64,000 bases of DNA from Polaribacter sp. (GTDB lineage Bacteria > Bacteroidota > Bacteroidia > Flavobacteriales > Flavobacteriaceae), in the NCBI RefSeq assembly GCF_024639685.1, contig NZ_JAHEHX010000001.1, positions 1-64,000 of the forward strand, given 5' to 3'. Below are positions 1 to 6,637 of this stretch, in pieces (positions within the stretch are counted from its first letter, which is position 1; every line of letters starts with the position of its first letter). Below the pieces are notes generated by a model. That model saw only the letters and a program-made list of their open reading frames with translations. It ran no database searches and had not been told where the DNA came from. The translations under genes and the position numbers were made by a program.

Positions 1-1
1 T

Positions 2-208
2 GGTTTAGTTTTTTCAAGAGTTAGAGAAGAAGATAAAGTTGTAATTGGAATTAATTTATCAAAAGGCAAAAAAGAAATGAATGTTTCATCTATCTTTAAA
101 AATGGAGAGGATTTAAAAGATTTTTATTCTGGTCAATTTGTAAAAGTAAATCAAGGGAAAGTAATTTTTAATTCTAAATTTGATATTGTGTTGATAGAAA
201 AAATATAA
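2..208 (+). CDS. C-terminal fragment of probable GH13 alpha-amylase family protein (5' end outside window)
   Basis: An open frame enters from the left edge and ends at TAA 206-208, giving 68 residues. It reads as alternating short beta strands (VVIGINLS, then DFYSG, then KVIFNSKFDIVLIE). This matches the small all-beta C-terminal domain of GH13 enzymes, where the 'vviginls' strand is typical. The catalytic barrel lies outside the window, so substrate and cell location cannot be judged. A generic beta-rich C-terminus of another glycoside hydrolase is the main alternative. Confidence 0.55.
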   Translation, partial: GLVFSRVREEDKVVIGINLSKGKKEMNVSSIFKNGEDLKDFYSGQFVKVNQGKVIFNSKFDIVLIEKI

Positions 209-307
209 TAATCAAAATATATTATATTTCTTTGAAGAATTTACCTATTTCTTAATGATTAAATGTATCTGTAATTATGATTGTTGTTTAAGTATATAAA
301 AGAAAGA

Positions 308-338
308 AATTAGATACACAAAAATTGTGTATCTAATT
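308..338. terminator. Hairpin downstream of the GH13 fragment
   Basis: A perfect inverted repeat TTAGATACACAA / TTGTGTATCTAA with a 3-base AAA loop, extendable by two A-T pairs. It lies 100 bases after the GH13 stop. T-rich stretches follow on both strands but neither has a clean U-tract, so terminator is the best but not certain reading. Confidence 0.5.
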
Positions 339-409
339 CGTAATTATTTTCCCATTTCTAAAAAAGAAATAATTTCGCTCATCATGTTCTCCCAAGCAAA
401 CCACGATAA

Positions 410-660
410 CCAATTAAAATAATTCAAAATATTGAAAATCAATACACTATTAGTCAAATCGACAACAAAAGAAGACTAATTGGTTCGATATTCCCTGAAA
501 ATTTCAATTTGAAAATAAAAAAGTTCGAACCGCGGATGTTAATCCCATTTTGAGTAAAATAGCCCAGTTTAACAAGGTAAATCAAGGGTATAAAAAAAGG
601 GACAAATCTAAAAAAAATGATTTGTCCCGGTTAGTTGGCCTACAAGGACTCGAACCTTGA
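410..660 (+). pseudogene. Decayed C-terminal remnant of a serine/resolvase-type site-specific recombinase
   Basis: Frame 2 (410-508) encodes IDNKRRLIGSIFPENF and frame 1 (508-657) continues FENKKVRTADVNPIL and IAQFNKVNQGY. Together they resemble the conserved tail of Bacteroidetes recombinases (IGSIFPEK followed by RTxxxNE). The two halves are joined only through a one-base frameshift near 508, and the catalytic and DNA-binding parts are missing. The second frame continues into the tRNA-Gln gene and stops inside it at TGA 658-660. Recombinases whose last codons lie in a tRNA are usual for elements integrated at tRNA 3' ends. Family assignment rests on recalled motifs. Confidence 0.6.
592..628 (-). 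terminator. Rho-independent terminator of tRNA-Gln
   Basis: GGGACAAATC (599-608) pairs perfectly with GATTTGTCCC (619-628) around a 10-base loop. Read on the minus strand the stem is followed by seven T residues (complement of 592-598). It lies 7 bases beyond the tRNA 3' end. Confidence 0.8.
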
Positions 661-706
661 ATGTCGGTACCAAAAACCGGTGTGTTACCAATTACACCAT
701 AGGCCA
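635..706 (-). tRNA. tRNA-Gln (anticodon TTG)
   Basis: The minus strand folds into a 72-base cloverleaf. The acceptor stem TGGCCTA/TAGGCCA is perfect, with discriminator A at 635. The T-arm carries GGTTCGAGTCC and the anticodon loop is TTTTGGT, giving UUG for glutamine. The first pair of the anticodon stem is a C-A mismatch. CCA is not encoded. The 3' half overlaps the end of the recombinase remnant on the other strand. Confidence 0.93.
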
Positions 707-876
707 ATACTTTAATGAGGGTGCAAATTTAAAGTAAAGTTTTAAATTCACAAACATTTTTTTGAAAATTTTGCTTTTAACAAACTTTTGTGAGGAGTTA
801 ACCGTTTAGAAAACGACTCAAAACCTTCTTTTTTTCATATTTATTAGTACATTCGCTAATAGAATATTAGGTTAAA

Positions 877-3800
877 ATGAACGAAAAAAATTATACAAAA
901 TGGAACATCATTTTAGGATGGGTTTCCTTTGCAATTGCCTTAATAACTTATAGTTTAACTTTAGAGCCAACTGTAAGTGCTTGGGATGTTGGAGAATATA
1001 TAGCTACCTCTGTAAAATTAGAAGTAGGGCACCCTCCAGGTGCTCCTCTTTTTCAAATGTTAGGTGCATTCTTTGCAATGTTTACTACTGACGTTACTCA
1101 GATTGCAAAAATGGTAAACTTTATGTCTGCTTTAGCTAGTGCGTTTACTATTCTTTTTATGTTTTGGACCATTAGTAATTTGGCTTTAAAATTGTCTGGA
1201 AAAACAGGTAGCATTTCTAAAGGCAAAAGAATTGCCGTTTTAGGAAGTAGTTTAGTTGGTTCTCTTACTTACACATTTTCTGATAGTTTTTGGTTTAGTG
1301 CTGTAGAAGGAGAAGTATACGCAATGTCATCATTTTTAATGGCGCTTTTATTTTGGTTAGGTTTAAAATGGGAAAGTGAAATTCATACACCAAGAGGAAA
1401 CAAATGGCTTGTACTAATTAGCTTTGTAGTTGGTTTATCTTTTGGTGTTCATATACTTTCTTTGTTGGTAATACCCGCAATTGTAGTGTTATATTTCTTT
1501 AAAACCTATAAAAACATCAACTTAAAAACTTCTGCAATAGCTACAATATTTTCAGTTTTAGTATTAGTTTTAGTCTTTAAGTTTATATTCCCTTTTACAT
1601 TAAAATTCTTTAGTGCAGCAGAATTATTTTTTGTTAATTCTATTGGTTTACCCTTTAATTCTGGTAGTATTATTGCTGCAATTATTCTAGTAGCACTTTT
1701 CTTTTTTGGTTTAAAATTTACTAGAAAAAAAAATAAACTTACTGCAAATACACTCATCTTATCGTTATTATTTATTGTCATTGGTTTTTCTTCTTGGATG
1801 ATGCTTCCTATTAGAGCAAATGCAAACACTACAATTAACGAAAATAATCCTTCTAGCGCTCGTGAGTTATTAGCTTACTATGAGCGAGAACAGTATGGAG
1901 ATGCTAATGTTTTTTATGACACTTATTATTCTAATAAATACAGTGATGAAAGAGACAGAGATAACCCAACTAGAGATGATAAGCCTAAATATGAAAAAAA
2001 GGTTGTAAAAGGAAAAGACAAGTATGTTATTGTAAATGTTTACAAAGATGTTTTGCCTAATTACTCTGACAAACATAAAGGTTTTATTCCTAGAATGGTT
2101 AACCCTTCTTCTGAAGAAATGTACAAAGCTATTGCTGGTATTCCAAAAAATAGCAAAAGAAGACCAACATTTGCAGAGAATATAAAATTTATGATTAGCT
2201 ATCAATTCGGCTATATGTATGGGCGCTATTTTATGTGGAACTTTGTAGGTCGTCAAAATGATACTCAAGGTAGATTAGACATTTTTAATGGTAATTGGTT
2301 AAGTGGAATTGATTTTATTGATGAAGCAAGGCTTGGTTCTCAAGAAATGTTACCTTGGCAAGCACTACTAAATAAAGGACGAAACACTTATTATTTTCTT
2401 CCACTTTTATTAGGCTTAGTAGGTTTGTTCTTTCAGATTAAATGGGATAAGAAAAACTTCTTTGCTTTATTTTTATTTTTTGCTTTTACAGGTTTTGCTA
2501 TTATTTTCTATACAAACCCTAGACCTTTTGAACCAAGAGAGAGAGATTATGCAGTTGTAGGTAGTTTTTACATTTTTGCAATTTGGATAGGTTTTGGTGT
2601 ACTAGCATTGTATGAATATTTAAAAAACTTTGCAACTCGTAAAAAAGTGGCTATTGCAGTTACTATTGCCTCTTTATTGGCAGCACCTGTATTAATGGCT
2701 TATCAAAATTGGGATGATCATGATAGATCTAACAGATACACCACCCATTTAAATGCACAAGCCTATTTAGAAAGTACAGATCCTAATGCCATCATGTTCA
2801 CTATTGGTGATAATGACACCTTCCCTCTTTGGTACATGCAAGAAGTAGAAGGCGTTAGAACCGATGTTAAACTAGTAAACACTAGTCTTTTTCAAACAGA
2901 TTGGTATATCGACCAAATGAAAAAGAAAAGTTACGATGCAGATCCAATTCCATCAGAATTAACACATGATGAGTATAAGTATGGAACACTAGATGTTGCC
3001 TATTACTTTCAAGAATTATTTCCTCAATTAAAAGATTCAGTTCTAGAACTAAAAGATTTTATGAAATGGATTAGAAGTGATAGTAAACGGACTTTTTATG
3101 ATTTAGATGAAGATGGTAATCCAGAAAAAATATTACCAACCAATAAAATTCGTATTCCTGTTAATAAAGAAAACGTATTAAAATATGGTATTGTAGCTCA
3201 AAAAGACGCTGATAAAATTGTGCCTTATATAGATATAACTATAGATAGAGCTATTGCTAAAAACACCATCTTAATGCTGGATATTCTTAATAACTTTAAT
3301 TGGGAAAGACCAATTTATTTTACTGGTGGTTCTAATACTAACAGTGAATATGTTTGGCTTAAAGATTACTTACAATTAGATGGAGTTGCATTTAAACTAG
3401 TACCTATTAAAACACCAACAAAAGTGTTCAATGAAAATGGACAAATGGTTCGTGAACTTACTTTATTTGATATTGGTAGAATAGATACCGAAAAAATGTA
3501 TAACAATATCCAAAAATGGGATTGGAGAAACATTAACGATGGTAAAATCTATTTAGACGAACAAACAAAAAGAAATGTTATTTCTTTAAGAAACAGTCTA
3601 ATGCGTTTATCTGCAGCATTTGCTGAAGAAGGAGACACCATTAGAGCTATTGAAGTTTTAGATTTATCATTAGATAAAATGCCTATAGAAGATTTTGATC
3701 ATTATAGTTTATCTATGGAGTATCCAGAAATGTATTATAAACTAGGTGAAGTAAAAAAAGCTAGAAAAAATGCAGAAGATCTAATTAGTTTATTTAAAGA

Positions 3801-4008
3801 GAAGTTAATTTGGTTTAGTACATTTTCTTCAGAAGACTTTGACATTATTTTTGAAGAATTCGATGTTACCTTTAGATACCTTTATAGAGGAATTATCGAT
3901 CAAGTGTCACAATATGATACAGATCAAGAATTTATAAAAGAGTTGCAAGATGAATTTAATAAGACACTAAATCTCTTTCAGCATATAATGCCAGAGAATG
4001 CAGAGTAA
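877..4008 (+). CDS. DUF2723 (TMEM260-like) GT-C type membrane glycosyltransferase
   Basis: 1043 residues. The N-terminal ~600 residues hold about a dozen hydrophobic helices and the DUF2723 signature: WDVGEY (D37, E40) in the first loop, then HPPGAP. Acidic residues in that loop are the catalytic site in GT-C folds. A second cluster, RPFEPRERDYAV, comes near residue 555. The rest is soluble, with a TPR-like helical tail (residues ~905-1040). The human relative TMEM260 is an O-mannosyltransferase, so a role in protein or cell-envelope glycosylation is reasonable inference, but donor and acceptor are unknown. It stands alone, with tRNA-Gln divergent upstream and a bidirectional terminator directly after the stop. 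Confidence 0.85.
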   Translation: MNEKNYTKWNIILGWVSFAIALITYSLTLEPTVSAWDVGEYIATSVKLEVGHPPGAPLFQMLGAFFAMFTTDVTQIAKMVNFMSALASAFTILFMFWTISNLALKLSGKTGSISKGKRIAVLGSSLVGSLTYTFSDSFWFSAVEGEVYAMSSFLMALLFWLGLKWESEIHTPRGNKWLVLISFVVGLSFGVHILSLLVIPAIVVLYFFKTYKNINLKTSAIATIFSVLVLVLVFKFIFPFTLKFFSAAELFFVNSIGLPFNSGSIIAAIILVALFFFGLKFTRKKNKLTANTLILSLLFIVIGFSSWMMLPIRANANTTINENNPSSARELLAYYEREQYGDANVFYDTYYSNKYSDERDRDNPTRDDKPKYEKKVVKGKDKYVIVNVYKDVLPNYSDKHKGFIPRMVNPSSEEMYKAIAGIPKNSKRRPTFAENIKFMISYQFGYMYGRYFMWNFVGRQNDTQGRLDIFNGNWLSGIDFIDEARLGSQEMLPWQALLNKGRNTYYFLPLLLGLVGLFFQIKWDKKNFFALFLFFAFTGFAIIFYTNPRPFEPRERDYAVVGSFYIFAIWIGFGVLALYEYLKNFATRKKVAIAVTIASLLAAPVLMAYQNWDDHDRSNRYTTHLNAQAYLESTDPNAIMFTIGDNDTFPLWYMQEVEGVRTDVKLVNTSLFQTDWYIDQMKKKSYDADPIPSELTHDEYKYGTLDVAYYFQELFPQLKDSVLELKDFMKWIRSDSKRTFYDLDEDGNPEKILPTNKIRIPVNKENVLKYGIVAQKDADKIVPYIDITIDRAIAKNTILMLDILNNFNWERPIYFTGGSNTNSEYVWLKDYLQLDGVAFKLVPIKTPTKVFNENGQMVRELTLFDIGRIDTEKMYNNIQKWDWRNINDGKIYLDEQTKRNVISLRNSLMRLSAAFAEEGDTIRAIEVLDLSLDKMPIEDFDHYSLSMEYPEMYYKLGEVKKARKNAEDLISLFKEKLIWFSTFSSEDFDIIFEEFDVTFRYLYRGIIDQVSQYDTDQEFIKELQDEFNKTLNLFQHIMPENAE

Positions 4009-4009
4009 A

Positions 4010-4043
4010 AAAACCGCAAACTTTAAGTTTGCGGTTTTTTTGT
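4010..4043. terminator. Bidirectional terminator between convergent genes
   Basis: CCGCAAACTT (4014-4023) pairs with AAGTTTGCGG (4025-4034), flanked by A-runs on the left and seven T on the right. It can end both the DUF2723 gene (+) and the thioredoxin-like gene (-). Confidence 0.88.
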
Positions 4044-4058
4044 TTACTATTTAACTTG

Positions 4059-4352
4059 TTAAAGATATTTCTGAACTAGACCAATTAAGGTATTTGCATC
4101 TTGCATACCAGTTTGACGCCATTTCATTTCTCCGCTTTTATAAATCATAAAAGTAGGATTCCCTTTAACTCTCAAGGCGTCTGCTAAGGTTTCATTTTGT
4201 TTAATATCAATCTTAATTACTTTGGCTCTATCACCTAAGGCTGCAGCTACATCTCTAAGAGTGTCTACTGTACTTTGAACATCGTCCCAATCTTGATAAA
4301 AGTCAATTAAAACTGGCTTTTCAACGCTAATTAATTCTCCAAATTTTGTCAT
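4059..4352 (-). CDS. Thioredoxin-fold protein lacking the CxxC active site
   Basis: 97 residues, the length of one thioredoxin domain. Strand-helix order is normal: VLIDFYQDW at 14-22, the conserved cis-proline in GNPTF (P66), and a C-terminal helix. Where thioredoxins have WCGPC this protein has W22-D-D-V-Q26, so there is no cysteine at all and no dithiol chemistry is possible. A chaperone-like or binding role is inferred. It has its own promoter (TATCTTTG at 4406-4413) and no operon partner. Confidence 0.85.
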   Translation of the reverse strand: MTKFGELISVEKPVLIDFYQDWDDVQSTVDTLRDVAAALGDRAKVIKIDIKQNETLADALRVKGNPTFMIYKSGEMKWRQTGMQDANTLIGLVQKYL

Positions 4353-4405
4353 AAAATAATTTTTAAGAGGGAAAAAATTGTAAAATTTTGCTTTTAAATC
4401 TGTTA

Positions 4406-4413
4406 CAAAGATA
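4406..4413 (-). promoter_or_regulatory. -7 element TATCTTTG for the thioredoxin-like gene
   Basis: Matches the Bacteroidetes TAnnTTTG consensus on the minus strand, about 53 bases before the ATG at 4352. Confidence 0.6.
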
Positions 4414-4439
4414 ACAATTCTATTTAAATTGACTGATTG

Positions 4440-5663
4440 TCAGGCTTTTTTCAATTCTATAACAGTAATTTCTGGCCAAATACCAACTCTTCCCGGAAAT
4501 GCATGATAACCAAAACCTCTATTCACATTTATAAATCTACCAAACTCCTCATATAAACCTGCCCATTGTTTGTAGACGTATTGTGAGGGGCTCCATTTTA
4601 AAAATCCAGGAATTTCAATACCCATTTGTAAGCCATGGGTGTGCCCACTTAAAGTAAGGTGGTAATTAAAATCGTCTTTCTTAACTTTTTCCTGCCAGTG
4701 ACTCGGATCGTGACTCATTAATATTTTAAAATCTTCTTTCTGAATTCCTGAAGACGCTTTTCCTAAATCTCCAGCTTGATTAAATCCTTTTCCCCAGTTT
4801 TCAACTCCTAAAAGCGCAATTCTCTCTCCATTTTTTTCAATACACCTGTGTTCGTCCAACAATAAATCGAATCCAATTTTTTTATGTATGTTTTTTACTT
4901 TCTCAAAATTATCAATTTTATCTTGAGGGGTTTTCCAATCCATATAATCTCCATAGTCATGATTCCCTAAAATTGCATACTTACCTTCTTTTGCAACTAG
5001 TTTATCAAAAACATCAATCCAATCATCCATTTCATCAGCTTTATTGTTTACAATATCGCCTGTAAATAATAACAAATCTGATTGTTGTTCATTAATTAAA
5101 TCTACCCCATATTGAATTTTTTCTCGGTTTGTAAAACTCCCTGAATGAATATCTGAAATCTGAGTAATGGTATAGCCATCAAAAGCAGCTGGTAAATCAT
5201 CAAAAGATAATTGATATTTTATTACTTTATAATTGTATTTTCCTTGAATAATACCATAGATAAAAGACACAAAAGGTATTGTTGCAATACCTAAAGCCAA
5301 TTGAGAAATAAACTTTCTTCTGCTTGGAATCGATTTTGTTTCTCCACTGGAAACAGCAGAGATTAACTTTACAATCCACCTATAAACATCTTCACCAAAA
5401 AGAAAAACAATAACTACTAGCTTTGGTATAGCCAAAGTTAACATTAGACCCATTGCCATTTGAAAACGTGGTGTTTGTCCATTTCCTCTATCATAAGTTA
5501 ACATTGTTATCAAAAAATTGACATAAACTGCAGCACTAACTGCTATAAATGAAAAGCGAACCCACTTATTTTTAGAGATTGTTTTAAAAGCTTGAAAAGT
5601 ATAAATCTCTACTGCAACTATTACAATTACTAAAATTATTAAAGGTATTAACCAACGAGGCAT
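4440..5663 (-). CDS. Membrane-anchored metallophosphoesterase (YkuE/YaeI type)
   Basis: 407 residues from ATG 5663. The frame stays open 18 codons further, but the -7 element TATCTTTG (5681-5688) lies inside that extension, so translation must start at MPRWLIP. Three hydrophobic helices (about 4-24, 36-56, 68-90) precede a twin-arginine-like SRRKF at 114-118 and a further hydrophobic stretch. The calcineurin-like domain fills the rest with all metal ligands: DIHSG, GDIVNN, GNHDYGD, MSHDP, SGHTHG. Family members hydrolyse phosphoesters such as lipid pyrophosphates or UDP-diacylglucosamine; the substrate here is unknown. The catalytic domain probably faces the periplasm. Confidence 0.88.
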   Translation of the reverse strand: MPRWLIPLIILVIVIVAVEIYTFQAFKTISKNKWVRFSFIAVSAAVYVNFLITMLTYDRGNGQTPRFQMAMGLMLTLAIPKLVVIVFLFGEDVYRWIVKLISAVSSGETKSIPSRRKFISQLALGIATIPFVSFIYGIIQGKYNYKVIKYQLSFDDLPAAFDGYTITQISDIHSGSFTNREKIQYGVDLINEQQSDLLLFTGDIVNNKADEMDDWIDVFDKLVAKEGKYAILGNHDYGDYMDWKTPQDKIDNFEKVKNIHKKIGFDLLLDEHRCIEKNGERIALLGVENWGKGFNQAGDLGKASSGIQKEDFKILMSHDPSHWQEKVKKDDFNYHLTLSGHTHGLQMGIEIPGFLKWSPSQYVYKQWAGLYEEFGRFINVNRGFGYHAFPGRVGIWPEITVIELKKA

Positions 5664-5680
5664 AGAAGTTATTTTTAAAA

Positions 5681-5688
5681 CAAAGATA
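5681..5688 (-). promoter_or_regulatory. -7 element TATCTTTG that fixes the metallophosphoesterase start
   Basis: TAnnTTTG match on the minus strand, 17 bases before ATG 5663 and inside the longer open frame. It therefore excludes the upstream start. Confidence 0.65.
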
Positions 5689-5762
5689 ACTGTTAAAAAA
5701 CGATTGATTTTTAACAACTTGTTAAAGTTTTTCTTAGTTTTATAACATAAATATTCAAGTAA

Positions 5763-6590
5763 ATGGATGCAATTGTTGCTTTTTTCGAAAACCTAACCAG
5801 TGTACAAAAATTAATATGGATTGTAGGTTGCCTATCTGTATTTTGGATTTTAGAAGGTGTTTATCCTCTAAAAAAACATAAATATAATAAATGGAAACAT
5901 GCCAAAACAAACTTTGTATTGTTAGGTTCTACTATTTTAATAAATGTAATTTTTGGCTTGATTACTGTTGGTATTTTTCTATGGTTAAACACCAATAATT
6001 TTGGCTTATTAAATTTGGTTGATTTTCCTGTTTGGGTAGAAATTATTCTAGCCATTATGATTTTAGATTTTATGTCTCAATATGTAGTGCATTTTATGTT
6101 GCACAAAATACCTGTAATGTGGCGTTTTCACACTGTACATCACAGTGATAGGCATGTAGATGTTACCTCTGGCACAAGACACCATCCAATAGATTTTATT
6201 TTTAGAGAAACTTTTGCCCTATTAGGAATTATAATAGCTGGCTTACCTTTGGCTTATTATTTAATTTATAGAATACTAACTGTACTTTTCACCTATTTTT
6301 CACATGCAGACATTCAACTTCCTCTTTGGCTAGATAAAGCTATTAGTTATGTGTTTATTTCACCAAATACACATAAATTTCATCATCATCATGTAATGCC
6401 TTGGACAGACACTAACTTTGGAAATATCTTTTCTTTTTGGGATCGTATTTTTGGAACATTCATTTACGAAGACACCAATGATATTATTTATGGAGTAGAT
6501 ATTTTAGATTCAGAAAAATCAGATGATGTACTTTATCAACTAAAAGCTCCATTTCAAAAAGGACTAAAATCGGCAGAATATAAAGCTTAA
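5763..6590 (+). CDS. Sterol desaturase / fatty acid hydroxylase superfamily protein
   Basis: 275 residues with about four to five membrane helices. The di-iron histidine boxes of the superfamily are all visible: HFMLH (HxxxH), FHTVHHS (HxxHH), TRHHP and HKFHHHH. These ligate two irons for O2-dependent hydroxylation or desaturation of a lipid. Nothing in the sequence tells the substrate; sterols are unlikely in this group, so a fatty acid, hopanoid or carotenoid is more plausible. It is divergent from the metallophosphoesterase (99-base gap) and followed by polA. Confidence 0.85.
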   Translation: MDAIVAFFENLTSVQKLIWIVGCLSVFWILEGVYPLKKHKYNKWKHAKTNFVLLGSTILINVIFGLITVGIFLWLNTNNFGLLNLVDFPVWVEIILAIMILDFMSQYVVHFMLHKIPVMWRFHTVHHSDRHVDVTSGTRHHPIDFIFRETFALLGIIIAGLPLAYYLIYRILTVLFTYFSHADIQLPLWLDKAISYVFISPNTHKFHHHHVMPWTDTNFGNIFSFWDRIFGTFIYEDTNDIIYGVDILDSEKSDDVLYQLKAPFQKGLKSAEYKA

Positions 6591-6592
6591 TT

Positions 6593-6600
6593 TATTTTTG
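6593..6600 (+). promoter_or_regulatory. -7 element TATTTTTG for polA
   Basis: TAnnTTTG match starting 2 bases after the stop of the preceding gene and 37 bases before the polA ATG. Confidence 0.55.
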
Positions 6601-6637
6601 TTTTTTGTAGTTTTATCTTTTAAGATATAAAAATAAA

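Noticed and set aside
344..474. Minus-strand open frame ending NWLSWFAWENMMSEIISFLEMGK
   Set aside because: It lies opposite the recombinase remnant and is only about 43 codons long with no start. I do not recognise it; it could be the end of a decayed gene, but chance is as likely.
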